DNA of 64,000 bases from Prochlorococcus sp. AG-409-P03 (lineage in GTDB: Bacteria > Cyanobacteriota > Cyanobacteriia > PCC-6307 > Cyanobiaceae): NCBI GenBank assembly GCA_003215295.1, contig QCKN01000001.1:1-64000 (forward strand), given 5' to 3'. The position numbers and the translations under genes were made by a program. Shown piece by piece: positions 38,816-49,771 of this stretch (the stretch's first letter is position 1; every line of letters begins with the position of its first letter). The notes below the pieces were generated by a model, which saw only the letters and a program-made list of their open reading frames with translations, was not told the origin of the DNA and did no database searches.

Positions 38816-40942
38816 ATGACTAAACACACCTTGCCAACCAAAAACTACATCAACAGAGAAGTTAGTTGGATCCAGTTCAATGAACGAGTACTTAGTCATG
38901 CGATAGACCCAAATACCCCACTACTAGAGCAAGCCAAATTTAGTGCAATTTTTAGTAATAATCTGGATGAGTTTTTTATGGTTCGTGTTGCGTCTCTTAA
39001 ATCCCAAGTAGAAGCTGGAATTACAGATAAAAGTGAGGATGGTCTCACTCCTGAGCAACAGCTGCATAGAATTCGGACACAAGTGCTTCCTTTATTAGAA
39101 AAGCAACAAAGTCACTACAAATACGAATTAAAGCGAAAACTTGAAAGGGAAAATATTTATATCCTCGACTATCAACAACTAAATGCCCGAGAACGGTTTT
39201 GGATAGAGAACTATTTCCAAACAGCTATCTTCCCAATTCTCACACCACTAGCAGTAGATCCTGCACACCCATTTCCTTTTATAAGCAATCTAAGTTTAAA
39301 TGTAGCAGCTTTAATAATTGATCCAGAAACAGGTAGAGAACAATTTGCTCGTGTCAAAATTCCTCAAAGAACAATTCCCAGATTTTTAAACATTCCCAAT
39401 GATTTAAGTTCAAGAACAAACAAGCCCTTATACACAACAATACCATTAGAACAAATAGTTGCAGCAAACTTAAAAACTCTTTTCCCTGGTATGGAGGTAA
39501 AAGACTATTCATTATTTCGTGTCACAAGAGATGCTGATTTAGAACTACGAGATATTGAAGCAGATGATTTAATGATCGCAATTGAACAGGGACTGAGAAA
39601 ACGCCGCATAGGAGGAGAAGTCGTGAGATTAGAAGTATCTAAAAATATGCCAGACAAAATTCTGCAGCTTTTAATCGAAGGGATGAAAGTAGAAGAAGAT
39701 GACCTATTTCATGTTGATGGGTTAATCGCTTCTGATGAATTAATCAGCCTGATGGATTTAAAGGTACCAAACCTAAAATATAAACAGCATTTTGGAGAAA
39801 CCCACACTCAACTAAAAAATAGTCAACAAAAAACCACTGAGAACAACACAGTTAAGCAAGAGGAATTCCAAAGTATTTTTTCAATAATTAGAAAAGAAGA
39901 CATCTTGCTTCATCACCCTTTTGATTTATTCTCAACTTCTGTAGAGGAGTTTATTAATCAAGCAGCAGATGACCCACTTGTAATGGGGATCAAGATGACT
40001 CTGTACCGTATCTCTAAAGATTCATCAATTATTGCTGCACTGATTCGTGCCGCTGAAAATGGAAAACAAGTAATGGCTCTAGTGGAACTTAAAGCGCGTT
40101 TTGATGAAGACAACAATATTCAATGGGCAAAATATCTTGAGCAAGCTGGTGTACATGTAGTCTATGGTGTAATAGGCTTAAAAACTCATACAAAGATCGC
40201 TCTGATAATACGCAAGGAAAAAACAAGGCTTCGAAGTTATTTCCATATTGGAACAGGAAATTATAATTCTAAAACATCTAAACAATATACAGATCTTGGA
40301 TTACTATCTGCCCAACCTGAGCTTGCTGAAGACTTAGTAGAGCTATTTAACTACTTAACTGGTTTTTCTAAGCAACAAAGTTTTCGCCAACTACTCGTAG
40401 CACCTGTAACTCTAAGAAAGGGAATTGAAAAGCTGATACGTCGAGAAATCAAAAACTGTGAAAAAGGCAAATCAGGTCATATAAAAGCAAAAATGAATTC
40501 CCTCGTTGACCCAAATATAGTTGCACTCTTATATGAAGCATCCAATGCGGGAGTTCGAATCGAGCTAATAGTAAGAGGTATGTGTTGTCTCTACCCAGGA
40601 AGAAAAGATGTCAGTGAAAATATCACAGTTGTAAGTGTAATTGGCAAATTTCTTGAACATTCTAGAATTTTCTGGTTTGGCAATAATGGCAAGCCAGAAG
40701 TGTATATAGGAAGTGCTGATTGGATGAGAAGGAATCTTGATAGACGAGTAGAAGCCGTAACTCCAATTAATGCACCTCACCTGCAAAAGCGTCTAGAGAA
40801 TCTCCTAGACCTTTACCTACGTGACAATTGCCAATCCTGGACGATGAAAAGTGATGGCAGTTTCGTTAAGCGCCAAACTCAAAAAACGGACAAGATATGT
40901 GCTCAAACTCAATTGAATAAGACATGGAATAAAGGCTGTTAA
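38816..40942 (+). CDS. ppk: Polyphosphate kinase 1
   Basis: 708 residues. The N-terminal domain starts Y-I-N-R-E-V-S-W-I-Q-F-N-E-R-V-L. The phospholipase D-like catalytic half includes the autophosphorylated histidine H477 in F-H-I-G-T-G-N-Y-N, K-T-H-T-K near 460-464 and a second HKD-like region with R-x-x-C-x-L-x-P-G near 590-600. It makes polyphosphate from ATP reversibly, an important phosphorus and energy store for marine cyanobacteria. ATG start. No ppx is adjacent. Confidence 0.96.
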   Translation: MTKHTLPTKNYINREVSWIQFNERVLSHAIDPNTPLLEQAKFSAIFSNNLDEFFMVRVASLKSQVEAGITDKSEDGLTPEQQLHRIRTQVLPLLEKQQSHYKYELKRKLERENIYILDYQQLNARERFWIENYFQTAIFPILTPLAVDPAHPFPFISNLSLNVAALIIDPETGREQFARVKIPQRTIPRFLNIPNDLSSRTNKPLYTTIPLEQIVAANLKTLFPGMEVKDYSLFRVTRDADLELRDIEADDLMIAIEQGLRKRRIGGEVVRLEVSKNMPDKILQLLIEGMKVEEDDLFHVDGLIASDELISLMDLKVPNLKYKQHFGETHTQLKNSQQKTTENNTVKQEEFQSIFSIIRKEDILLHHPFDLFSTSVEEFINQAADDPLVMGIKMTLYRISKDSSIIAALIRAAENGKQVMALVELKARFDEDNNIQWAKYLEQAGVHVVYGVIGLKTHTKIALIIRKEKTRLRSYFHIGTGNYNSKTSKQYTDLGLLSAQPELAEDLVELFNYLTGFSKQQSFRQLLVAPVTLRKGIEKLIRREIKNCEKGKSGHIKAKMNSLVDPNIVALLYEASNAGVRIELIVRGMCCLYPGRKDVSENITVVSVIGKFLEHSRIFWFGNNGKPEVYIGSADWMRRNLDRRVEAVTPINAPHLQKRLENLLDLYLRDNCQSWTMKSDGSFVKRQTQKTDKICAQTQLNKTWNKGC

Positions 40943-41165
40943 AGAGTATAAATGCTTAATGAGCAGCTCTTTGTAAACTATGTAGTAATAGATTTCTTGA
41001 TCATCGAGAACATGTGGCAAACCTTAAGCAGTCAGTATTGGCTAGTGAAGTAAAAGAATCTTCGTAGTAATAAACAAGGACTACTGAAAGATTTTCGTTT
41101 CATTGCAACTAGTTTGGCTCATAAGTGCTAAATTCCGGCCAAATCTAATTTAGGAGGCCAGGGTG

Positions 41166-42191
41166 ATGGGGATCCCTCTGGAATCTGCAAAGGGTAATTC
41201 TGGTACTCATCCAGAATCACTCATGTTGCCGAACACTGCAAAACGTCGAACAGAAAAAGGTAATAGGAACGGGAACGGCTCTCGCAACCAGCAACGTAAT
41301 GGGGGCAGGCTAGGGACAGATGCGATTGGTTTCTACCTCAGCAGTATTGGAAGAGTTCCACTACTTACACCAGCTGAAGAAATTGAATTAGCACATCATG
41401 TGCAAACAATGAAAGAGTTGGAGCAATTGCACTCAGAAGAGCGAACAGCTCGCCAAAGGCATCAAATTCGAATGGGCAAACGTGCGCGTGATCGCATGAT
41501 GGCAGCCAACCTTCGCCTTGTAGTCAGTGTTGCCAAAAAATATCAAAATCAAGGGCTTGAACTGCTTGATTTAGTTCAAGAGGGAGCTATTGGTCTGGAA
41601 CGCGCAGTAGATAAATTTGATCCAGCAATGGGATATAAGTTTTCAACCTATGCTTACTGGTGGATTCGCCAAGGGATGACTAGAGCAATTGACAATAGTG
41701 CTCGAACTATTCGTCTTCCAATTCATATCAGTGAAAAGCTGTCGAAAATGAGACGAATCTCCAGAGAACTGTCCCATCGCTTTGGACGCCAACCAAACCG
41801 CCTTGAAATAGCTCATGCAATGGGTATTGAGCCACAAGATCTTGAAGATCTCATCTCACAGAGTGCACCATGCGCATCACTAGATGCACATGCTCGTGGA
41901 GAAGAAGATCGCAGCACGCTAGGTGAATTAATACCAGATCCAAATTTCAATGAGCCAATGGAAGGAATGGATCGGAGTATCCAAAAGGAGCACTTAGGAG
42001 GATGGTTATCTCAATTAAATGAAAGAGAACAAAAAATCTTACGCCTGAGGTTTGGTTTAGACGGTGCGGAACCTCTTACCCTGGCTGAAATAGGGAGGCA
42101 AATCAATGTATCTAGAGAACGCGTAAGACAACTAGAAGCAAAAGCGATTCTTAAGTTAAGGGTGATGACTACACACCAACAGGCCGCTTAA
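41166..42191 (+). CDS. RNA polymerase sigma factor, RpoD-like group 2
   Basis: 341 residues from ATG 41166 (a GTG one codon earlier at 41163 is equally possible); AGGAGG stands at 41152-41157. Region 1.2 begins D-A-I-G-F-Y-L-S-S-I-G-R. Region 2 has A-N-L-R-L-V-V-S-V-A-K-K-Y and D-L-V-Q-E-G-x-I-G-L, F-S-T-Y-A-Y-W-W-I-R-Q-x-M-T-R. Region 4 has L-R-x-R-F-G-L-D-G and L-A-E-I-G-R-Q-x-N-V-S-R-E-R-V-R-Q-L-E. It lacks the long region 1.1 of the principal factor, so it is an alternative (group 2) sigma for stress or light responses. Confidence 0.93.
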   Translation: MGIPLESAKGNSGTHPESLMLPNTAKRRTEKGNRNGNGSRNQQRNGGRLGTDAIGFYLSSIGRVPLLTPAEEIELAHHVQTMKELEQLHSEERTARQRHQIRMGKRARDRMMAANLRLVVSVAKKYQNQGLELLDLVQEGAIGLERAVDKFDPAMGYKFSTYAYWWIRQGMTRAIDNSARTIRLPIHISEKLSKMRRISRELSHRFGRQPNRLEIAHAMGIEPQDLEDLISQSAPCASLDAHARGEEDRSTLGELIPDPNFNEPMEGMDRSIQKEHLGGWLSQLNEREQKILRLRFGLDGAEPLTLAEIGRQINVSRERVRQLEAKAILKLRVMTTHQQAA

Positions 42192-42198
42192 TAAGCAT

Positions 42199-42852
42199 TT
42201 GTCAATCGTCCATTCATTGCTAATTATTGCCTCATGGATAGTAGGAATACTTTGTATAGGTTTGTTTTGCAAAAAAATATTTCCTACAGAAAAAGAGCTA
42301 ACTCGTAAAGTTATCCATGTAGGCACGGGACCTATAGTCCCTTTAGCATGGTGGCTTGAAATACCTAAAGAAATTGCTGTTCCATTTGCAATAATAATTA
42401 CTATTTTATTAATTATCAATTACCAACTACGTATTTTACCCGGCATAGAAGAAGTTAATCGCCATAGCTATGGGACGATTGCATATGGGATCAGTATAAG
42501 TCTACTACTAATATTATTTTGGCCAACCAACCCATCAGCTGCCGCAGCTGGTGTTCTAATTATGGCTTTTGGAGATGGACTTGCAGGCTTAATTGGTCGG
42601 AAAATTCAATCACCAAGCTGGATAGTTTTAGGTCAAAGGAAATCAGTCATGGGTACATTAACGATGTGGATAGTATCAGGATTGATCCTCTTAGTAACTT
42701 CCTTGATCTCAGAAAATCCATTAAATCCATTTCAAATTATCCTAATTTCAACCCTTGCAACCTCCTTAGAGCAAATTGGGCCCTGGGGAGTAGATAACCT
42801 TACAGTTCCAATAGGAATTGCATATAGTTGGATATGGGTAAATAATATATAA
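42199..42852 (+). CDS. Phytol kinase/phosphatidate cytidylyltransferase-like membrane protein
   Basis: 217 residues with about six membrane segments. Conserved positions of the VTE5/dolichol kinase/CdsA-like group include R-K-V-I-H-V-G-T-G near 33-41, G-D-G-L-A-G-L-I-G near 122-130, K-S-V-M-G-T near 146-151 and a final D-N-L-T-V-P near 200-205. These fit CTP-dependent phosphorylation of phytol, salvaged from chlorophyll breakdown for tocopherol or phylloquinone synthesis. A dolichol-type lipid substrate is possible. The TTG start at 42199 lies 7 bases after the sigma factor stop. Confidence 0.82.
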   Translation: MSIVHSLLIIASWIVGILCIGLFCKKIFPTEKELTRKVIHVGTGPIVPLAWWLEIPKEIAVPFAIIITILLIINYQLRILPGIEEVNRHSYGTIAYGISISLLLILFWPTNPSAAAAGVLIMAFGDGLAGLIGRKIQSPSWIVLGQRKSVMGTLTMWIVSGLILLVTSLISENPLNPFQIILISTLATSLEQIGPWGVDNLTVPIGIAYSWIWVNNI

Positions 42853-42870
42853 ACTGTAGTGACTTTCTAG

Positions 42871-43929
42871 CTAGAATGATTGTTTTGTAGTTACAGCAAT
42901 AGATAGCTCATCAAGGAGAAGTTCCGTTGTCTTTATATCAATGCATGCATCTGTAATACTCTGTCCATAAATAAGGGAGGACAAATCAGAGGTAAGTTTC
43001 TGATTACCTTCAACTAGGTGACTCTCAAGCATAACACCCATCAAATGAGCAGAACCCTGTTTAACCTGGTTAACAACTTCATACAAAACATCACGCTGTT
43101 TCCGAAAATCTTTATTCGAATTATCATGACTACAATCAACCATCACTCTAGCTGCCAATCCAGATTTCGATAATTCACTAGCAACTAAATTAACTTCTTT
43201 CTGATGATAATTAGGACCTCTTTTACCACCTCGCAACACAAGGTGTCCATCGGGGTTGCCAGTTGTACTAATTATGGAAGCATGACCCTGCCTATTAATT
43301 CCTAAAAAGTGGTGGGGCTTCGAAGCAGCCTGCATAGCATGAATAGCAATTGTGGCCGTTCCATCCGTGCCATTCTTATAACCAATAGGCATAGACAATC
43401 CAGAAGCCATTTCCCGGTGAGTTTGGCTTTCTGTAGTCCTAGCACCAATAGCAGTCCAACTAATAAGATCAGCTATGTACTGAGGCACAACTGGATCAAG
43501 CAATTCAGTAGCTGCTGGCATACCCTCTCGAGCTAAATCCAGCAATAATGAGCGAGCTCGTCGCAAACCAGTATTGATGTCATATGACCCATCTAGATGA
43601 GGATCATTAATCAAACCTTTCCATCCAACCGTTGTACGTGGTTTTTCAAAGTAAACCCGCATAACCACTTCAAGTTGCTCTGAGTACTTCTGCCTCAAAG
43701 GATGAAGCTGTCGTGCATACTCCTTAGCTGCATCAACATCATGGACTGAACAGGGCCCAACGATTACCAATAGGCGCGAATCATGGCCCCTCAAAATGGT
43801 CTGAATGCGATTACGAGTAGTTGCAACAGTTTTGGCCGACAGATCATCAATAGACAAATCTTGATGAAGCAAATAAGGCGGAACCAATGGTCTGGTGTCC
43901 ACCACATGTAAATCTGAAGTGGTGGTCAT
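42871..43929 (-). CDS. 3-deoxy-7-phosphoheptulonate synthase (class I)
   Basis: 352 residues from ATG 43929 (a frame start at 43947 adds six residues not like the family). Class I AroF/AroG/AroH type: L-L-V-I-V-G-P-C-S-V-H-D, M-R-V-Y-F-E-K-P-R-T-T-V-G-W-K-G-L-I-N-D-P, E-L-L-D-P-V-V-P-Q-Y-I-A-D-L-I-S-W-x-A-I-G-A-R-T-T-E-S-Q, and D-C-S-H-D-N-S. It condenses phosphoenolpyruvate and erythrose-4-phosphate at the entry of the shikimate pathway. Which aromatic amino acid feeds back cannot be told. It is divergent from acnB. Confidence 0.93.
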   Translation of the reverse strand: MTTTSDLHVVDTRPLVPPYLLHQDLSIDDLSAKTVATTRNRIQTILRGHDSRLLVIVGPCSVHDVDAAKEYARQLHPLRQKYSEQLEVVMRVYFEKPRTTVGWKGLINDPHLDGSYDINTGLRRARSLLLDLAREGMPAATELLDPVVPQYIADLISWTAIGARTTESQTHREMASGLSMPIGYKNGTDGTATIAIHAMQAASKPHHFLGINRQGHASIISTTGNPDGHLVLRGGKRGPNYHQKEVNLVASELSKSGLAARVMVDCSHDNSNKDFRKQRDVLYEVVNQVKQGSAHLMGVMLESHLVEGNQKLTSDLSSLIYGQSITDACIDIKTTELLLDELSIAVTTKQSF

Positions 43930-44078
43930 TGCACCTTTGCCACACAATCAAGAGTAAAGAACCTACAAGCAGAAAACACCTCTAACTTGCATTTCCGCAT
44001 GGATTTCCACTCTACGTGGGAAGGTATGAAAGAGAAGTGCACCTGTTCACTAATGATGAAGATTCAGGAGACACCAAA

Positions 44079-46673
44079 ATGCTGAGGGCTTATCAAGAAC
44101 ACGCAGCCAAGCGCAAGGAACAAGGCATCCCACCACTTCCTTTAAGTGCTGAGCAAACACATGCCCTAACACTACTTTTAGAAGCAACTCCCAAAGAGAA
44201 TGCCGAGGAACTACTAGAACTTTTCTCTAATAGAGTGCCGCCTGGAGTGGATCAAGCTGCATACATCAAAGCGACCTGGCTAAGCGCAGTAGCTCATGGA
44301 AAGACTAAAAGTCCATTAATTAGCCCTCTAAAAGCAACAAAGTTACTGGGAACAATGATTGGTGGGTATAACGTTTCCGCTCTGATCGAAATACTTCAAA
44401 GCCAAAATGAATCACTTGCTATTTGTGCTACAAAATGTCTAAGCAAAACATTATTAATCTACGATGCATTCAATGATATATTAGCACTTTCGACAACAAA
44501 TAGCTTTGCAAAACAAATTATCAATAGCTGGGCAAACGCTGAATGGTTTACATCTAAAGAACCCTTATCAGAAGAAATAACAGTAACGATACTCAAAATT
44601 CCAGGAGAAACTAATACAGATGACCTGTCGCCAGCAACTCATGCAACAACTAGGCCAGACATACCATTACATGCACTAGCAATGCTAGAAAGTAGAGAAC
44701 CAGATGCTTTAGAAAAAATTAAAAAATTAAAGAAAATAGGTCATTCAATTGCTTATGTAGGGGATGTTGTAGGTACTGGTAGTTCTCGAAAGTCAGCAAT
44801 AAATTCAGTTCTTTGGCACATAGGTAACAATATACCTTATGTCCCAAATAAAAAAGGTGGTGGTGTAATTCTCGGAGCAAAGATAGCACCTATCTTCTTC
44901 AATACTGCCGAAGACTCTGGAGCATTACCAATCGAATGTGATGTTAGCAAAATGAATACTGGTGATGTCATCACTATCTACCCATATAAAGGAATTATTC
45001 TGCGCGGAACTGGAGAGTCAAAGACGAAGGAGGTAATTAGTGAATTCGAACTCAAACCCAAGACAATTATTGATGAAGTTCGTGCGGGAGGAAGAATTCC
45101 ACTAATGATTGGGAGAGCATTAACTGACAAAGTGCGAGCAACAATGGGTTTAGCACCTTCTGATGTATTCATTCGCCCAGACATTCCAAAAGAAGCCAAT
45201 TCTGGTTTCACTCAGGCACAAAAAATAGTTGGGCGAGCATGTGGTCTGCAAGGAGTCCGCCCAGGGACAAGTTGTGAGCCGCTAATAACAACAGTTGGCA
45301 GTCAAGACACCACAGGACCCATGACACGAGATGAAATGAAAGAACTAGCCTGTTTAGGTTTCTCCGCAGATCTAGTCTTACAAAGCTTCTGCCACACTGC
45401 CGCTTACCCAAAACCCATAGATATAGAAACACAGCAAGAATTACCTGACTTCTTTGCAGAGAGAGGAGGCGTAGCCCTTCGCCCCGGAGATGGAATCATT
45501 CATAGCTGGCTAAATCGAACATTACTGCCCGATACAGTTGGTACTGGAGGTGATAGCCATACACGCTTCCCTTTGGGGATTTCATTCCCAGGAGGCTCTG
45601 GAGTCGTGGCTTTTGCAGCAGCAATAGGCTCAATGCCTTTAGATATGCCTGAATCAGTCTTAGTTCGATTTCACGGGTCATTACAACCAGGAATAACTCT
45701 TCGAGATGTAGTAAACGCCATACCATGGATGGCTATTCAAAAAGGTTTGCTAACAATAGATAAATCAAACAAGAAAAATATATTTAATGGCAAAATAATG
45801 GAAATAGAAGGTTTACCCGATCTCAAACTTGAGCAAGCATTCGAACTAACCGATGCTAGCGCTGAAAGATCCTGCGCAGGTTGCACAATTAAACTATCTC
45901 AGTCAACGGTAAGTGAATACCTTCAAAGCAACATTTCACTTCTAAAGCATATGATCTTCAAAGGATATCAAGATCAAAAAACACTTAAGAGACGAATCCA
46001 GGCAATGGAAGAATGGCTAGCCAAACCAGAACTGATTAGCGCCGATTCAAACGCAGAATATAATGAGATATTAGAAATCAACCTTGATGATCTAACTGAA
46101 CCTGTATTGGCCTGTCCAAATGACCCAGACAATGTGAAATTACTCAGCGAAGTGGCAGGTGATTCAATTCAAGAAGTTTTTATAGGCTCATGCATGACAA
46201 ATATTGGCCATTACCGAGCAGCAGCAAGAATTCTAGAAGGAATTGAAATTAACAAAGCAAGGTTATGGGTTTGCCCCCCAACACGTATGGATGAAGAAAT
46301 GCTCAAGAAGGAAGGTTATTATGCCATTTTTGAAAAAGCTGGCAGTCGAATGGAAATGCCAGGATGTTCATTATGCATGGGAAACCAAGCGCGTGTTGCA
46401 GACAACACAACTGTCTTCTCAACCAGTACTCGCAACTTCAACAACCGACTTGGGAAAGGAGCTCAAGTTTACCTAGGCAGTGCTGAGTTAGCTGCTGTAT
46501 GTGCACGTTTAGGGCGTATTCCAACAGCCCAGGAATACCAAGAAATTGCAAAAGAAAAAATCGCACCATTTTCTAATGACATATATCAATACTTAAACTT
46601 TAATAAGATACCCAACTTCGAAAAGAAAAATATTCTTGATAATCAGTCAATTGAGTCATTATCTCCTTCTTAG
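44079..46673 (+). CDS. acnB: Aconitate hydratase B
   Basis: 864 residues from ATG 44079, which is preceded by GGAG at 44067-44070 and gives the standard AcnB N-terminus (M-L-x-x-Y-x-x-H-x-x-x-R). An ORF start 63 bases upstream adds residues that lack homology in the family. The N-terminal HEAT-like and swivel domains are followed by the [4Fe-4S] ligands (C-A-G-C near 609-612 and C-S-L-C-M-G-N-Q near 767-774 by frame) and G-G-D-S-H-T-R-F-P. It interconverts citrate and isocitrate. It is the B type, as usual in cyanobacteria. Confidence 0.95.
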   Translation: MLRAYQEHAAKRKEQGIPPLPLSAEQTHALTLLLEATPKENAEELLELFSNRVPPGVDQAAYIKATWLSAVAHGKTKSPLISPLKATKLLGTMIGGYNVSALIEILQSQNESLAICATKCLSKTLLIYDAFNDILALSTTNSFAKQIINSWANAEWFTSKEPLSEEITVTILKIPGETNTDDLSPATHATTRPDIPLHALAMLESREPDALEKIKKLKKIGHSIAYVGDVVGTGSSRKSAINSVLWHIGNNIPYVPNKKGGGVILGAKIAPIFFNTAEDSGALPIECDVSKMNTGDVITIYPYKGIILRGTGESKTKEVISEFELKPKTIIDEVRAGGRIPLMIGRALTDKVRATMGLAPSDVFIRPDIPKEANSGFTQAQKIVGRACGLQGVRPGTSCEPLITTVGSQDTTGPMTRDEMKELACLGFSADLVLQSFCHTAAYPKPIDIETQQELPDFFAERGGVALRPGDGIIHSWLNRTLLPDTVGTGGDSHTRFPLGISFPGGSGVVAFAAAIGSMPLDMPESVLVRFHGSLQPGITLRDVVNAIPWMAIQKGLLTIDKSNKKNIFNGKIMEIEGLPDLKLEQAFELTDASAERSCAGCTIKLSQSTVSEYLQSNISLLKHMIFKGYQDQKTLKRRIQAMEEWLAKPELISADSNAEYNEILEINLDDLTEPVLACPNDPDNVKLLSEVAGDSIQEVFIGSCMTNIGHYRAAARILEGIEINKARLWVCPPTRMDEEMLKKEGYYAIFEKAGSRMEMPGCSLCMGNQARVADNTTVFSTSTRNFNNRLGKGAQVYLGSAELAAVCARLGRIPTAQEYQEIAKEKIAPFSNDIYQYLNFNKIPNFEKKNILDNQSIESLSPS

Positions 46674-46679
46674 CAATCA

Positions 46680-48137
46680 ATGAATCAGGGTACTAACTCA
46701 AAAGCAAAACAACCCAATCTTGTCTCAAGTAAAAGTATTCGAAAATTGCTTAAAAGACGATGGTTCATAGTAACTATTGCTCTCATTCTTACCGGATTTG
46801 GAGCAGCCATAACAGGGGTATTATTTAAATTTGGTGTTCATATAGTTGATGATTGGCGATTAGAACTTTTAAAAGACATACCTGCCTGGATAGTTCTGCC
46901 GGGTCTTGGAGGAATCGGTGGACTTGTTTCAGGGTATTTAATTGCAAGACTAGCCCCAGCCGCTGGAGGCTCAGGTGTGACTCACATCATGGCTTTTCTT
47001 CGACACCGATCAGTGCCGATGGGCCTCCGCGTAGGCCTAGTAAAGCTTCTAGCAGGCATTATTGCCATTGGGAGTGGTTTCCCTCTTGGACCAGAAGGAC
47101 CATCAGTGCAAATGGGTGGATCTGTTGCATGGCAAATGGCACGCTGGCTTAAGGCACCAATCGCTTTTCGACGCGTCATCGTTGCAGCAGGAGGAGGAGC
47201 AGGTATAGCAGCAATCTTTAGCGCACCTATTGGAGGATTTATCTATGCAATTGAAGAGCTTCTAAATTCAGCGAGGCCAGTAGTACTACTGCTAGTTGTG
47301 GTAACAACCTTTTGGGCAGACACTTGGGCAGATGTACTTCAAGAACTAGGTCTAGATCCAAGTGCAGGAGGCTTTGATAGCAACTTGGGCTTTCAATTAC
47401 AACGTGAATACACACCCTTAGTGCGTTTTCTTCCAATTGACCTTGGATACCTAATTGGACTGGGAATCATCGTTGGCCTCTTAGCAGAGCTTTACTGCAG
47501 ATACGTACTAACAATGCAACGGAAGGGAAATATTTGGTTCAATAATCGACTAATACTGCGCATGGCTTTAAGTGGAACCATCCTTGGCGGGATGTATGCA
47601 AGCCTTCCAAAAACATTTCACCATGTAGGTGATCTACAAAATGTGATCGCCGAGGGTAGTGCCGACATCTCTATGGCATTAGGCATCTTCGTTGTCTTGT
47701 TTATCAGCACAGGACTAGCTGCCGCATCAGGAGCCCCAGGTGGACTTTTCTATCCAATGTTGACTCTTGGGGGAGCAATTGGGTTGGCGTGTGGAACTTG
47801 GGTCGAAGCATTAACAGGACATGTTCCTAGCACTTATATTTTTGCTGGAATGGGTGCTTTTGTAGCCGCATGTTCAAGAACTCCGATAACAGCAATGTTT
47901 CTAGCCTTCGCACTTACTAAAGATCTCCTAATTTTAAAACCACTGCTCGTCGCTTGTATAACAAGTTTTCTGGTTGCCAGACTTTTCAACGAAGAATCAA
48001 TTTATGAGCGACAAATCAACATAGAGCTGTCGTCTGGAACTATAAACAATAAACAATTAGACTCTAATGAAGAAGGAAACAATTTCTTGAATGAGCAACC
48101 TGGCTTACCAAACTTCCCATCGAATAACAAGCTCTGA
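46680..48137 (+). CDS. clcA: ClC-type chloride channel/H+ antiporter
   Basis: 485 residues. About ten to twelve membrane segments. The ion-path motifs are G-G-S-G-V-T-H (instead of G-S-G-I-P), P-L-G-P-E-G-P-S-V-Q containing the gating glutamate, and G-A-P-G-G-L-F-Y-P. The proton glutamate pair is present in Y-A-I-E-E-L, so it is likely a Cl-/H+ exchanger rather than a channel. The C-terminal tail is polar. It starts 6 bases after acnB and ends overlapping the probable CTG start of the radical SAM gene. Confidence 0.9.
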   Translation: MNQGTNSKAKQPNLVSSKSIRKLLKRRWFIVTIALILTGFGAAITGVLFKFGVHIVDDWRLELLKDIPAWIVLPGLGGIGGLVSGYLIARLAPAAGGSGVTHIMAFLRHRSVPMGLRVGLVKLLAGIIAIGSGFPLGPEGPSVQMGGSVAWQMARWLKAPIAFRRVIVAAGGGAGIAAIFSAPIGGFIYAIEELLNSARPVVLLLVVVTTFWADTWADVLQELGLDPSAGGFDSNLGFQLQREYTPLVRFLPIDLGYLIGLGIIVGLLAELYCRYVLTMQRKGNIWFNNRLILRMALSGTILGGMYASLPKTFHHVGDLQNVIAEGSADISMALGIFVVLFISTGLAAASGAPGGLFYPMLTLGGAIGLACGTWVEALTGHVPSTYIFAGMGAFVAACSRTPITAMFLAFALTKDLLILKPLLVACITSFLVARLFNEESIYERQINIELSSGTINNKQLDSNEEGNNFLNEQPGLPNFPSNNKL

Positions 48138-49771
48138 ATAACGAAACCCTCCTCTTTACCCAAAGTGCCCCAGAGTCAAATGCTCTGAAAGCTATCTTGG
48201 CTTTCCCGAGCACTTACTCGGTAGGAATAACCAGTCTGGGTTATCAACTTATCTGGGCCACACTTGCAGAGCGAGAAGATGTAGACATTCGACGTATGTT
48301 CACAGATCAAGAAGAGAAGCCTCACAAAAATATTGATCTATTTGGTCTATCTTTGAGCTGGGAGCTAGATGGACCAGTCTTACTCAACTTTCTAGAAAAA
48401 CAAAAAATTCCTCTTTGGAGTCACCAACGCAATAACAATGATCCAATAGTTTTTGGTGGCGGACCAGTCTTAACAGCCAATCCTGAACCATTCGCTCCCT
48501 TCTTTGACGTCATACTCATGGGAGATGGCGAAAGCTTATTACCAAAATTCATAGAAACCCTCAAACAAGTTAAGCAAGAAAATAGATCTAATCGGTTAAT
48601 CACTCTGGCCAAAGTCGATGGTATTTATGTGCCAGGTCTTTATGTACCGAAATACTCTGCAGATGGACAGCTAGAAACTTTAGAAGCAACAACTTCTGAA
48701 CTTCCTAAAACAATTAGAAAACAGACTTGGCAAGGAGAAACACTTAGTTATTCAAAAGTTATTACACCAGAATCTGTCTGGCCGAATATTCATATGGTTG
48801 AAGTAGTGAGGAGTTGCCCAGAATTATGTAGATTTTGTCTTGCAAGTTATCTAACACTTCCTTTTCGAAGTGCCCCTCTCAGAGAAGGACTTATTCCTGC
48901 TGTCGAAAAAGGTCTAAAGGTCACCAATCGCATTGGACTGCTTGGAGCCTCTGTCACACAACATCCTGAATTTTTAGAATTACTTGAGTGGCTAAATCAA
49001 GATCAGTTTAACCACATACGTCTAAGCCTGAGTTCTGTCCGGGCAGCCACAGTCACTAAAAAGATGATAGAAATTCTCCAGCATCGTGGCTGTAAATCAA
49101 TAACAATGGCAATTGAAAGTGGTAGTGAAAGAATGCGCGCAGTAATAAACAAGAAGTTATCAGAAGAAGAAATTTTCAACGCTGCTAAATACACTCTTGA
49201 AGGAGGTTTAAAAGGTATAAAGCTATATGGGATGGTAGGCCTACCAACAGAGCAAGAGGAGGACTTAGATCAAACAATAGAGTTAATGCTGAAATTAAAA
49301 AAAGAAAATCAAGGGCTTCGTATAACTTTTGGAGTCAGTACTTTTGTCCCAAAAGCGCATACGCCATTCCAGTGGTATGGATTACGAATTGATGCCAAAA
49401 AGCAACTAAAACTATTAAATAAAAAACTCAAATCAAATGGTGTAGTGGTACGCCCAGAAAGTTTCAATGGAAGCATTGTACAAACACTAATATCAAGAAG
49501 TGATCGTCGTCTTGCACCAGTAATCGAAGCAATCCGTAAATCACACAACAACTTAAGTCAGTGGAAATATGCTTATAAAGCCAATCAAGAAAAAGGGGAT
49601 AGCTCACAAGAAAAGCAACCTTTTCCAATGCCTAAATTACCAGCATGGGAAGAGGTGGTTCACGAGAACTGGGACTTATCCAGAGCCTTACCTTGGTCTC
49701 ATCTTCAGGGGCCTGTCTCCAAAGAAGTACTGCTTCAACATCAAGAACAAGCCATCAGAAAGGCACTTTAA
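48134..49771 (+). CDS. B12-binding-type radical SAM protein, probable CTG start
   Basis: The conventional start TTG 48197 gives 524 residues. The [4Fe-4S] motif is C207-P-E-L-C211-R-F-C214 (numbered from TTG) and the N-terminal part has a cobalamin-binding-like fold with L-F-G-L-S-L-S-W-E. The frame is open upstream to a stop at 48125, and the CTG at 48134-48136 overlaps the clcA stop as CTGA. The extra 21 residues (L-L-F-T-Q-S-A-P-E-S-N-A-L-K-A-I) resemble the family's N-terminus. I therefore start at 48134, with TTG 48197 as the alternative. The family is widespread in cyanobacteria; substrate unknown. It overlaps the convergent gene by 17 bases. Confidence 0.75.
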   Translation: MNNETLLFTQSAPESNALKAILAFPSTYSVGITSLGYQLIWATLAEREDVDIRRMFTDQEEKPHKNIDLFGLSLSWELDGPVLLNFLEKQKIPLWSHQRNNNDPIVFGGGPVLTANPEPFAPFFDVILMGDGESLLPKFIETLKQVKQENRSNRLITLAKVDGIYVPGLYVPKYSADGQLETLEATTSELPKTIRKQTWQGETLSYSKVITPESVWPNIHMVEVVRSCPELCRFCLASYLTLPFRSAPLREGLIPAVEKGLKVTNRIGLLGASVTQHPEFLELLEWLNQDQFNHIRLSLSSVRAATVTKKMIEILQHRGCKSITMAIESGSERMRAVINKKLSEEEIFNAAKYTLEGGLKGIKLYGMVGLPTEQEEDLDQTIELMLKLKKENQGLRITFGVSTFVPKAHTPFQWYGLRIDAKKQLKLLNKKLKSNGVVVRPESFNGSIVQTLISRSDRRLAPVIEAIRKSHNNLSQWKYAYKANQEKGDSSQEKQPFPMPKLPAWEEVVHENWDLSRALPWSHLQGPVSKEVLLQHQEQAIRKAL

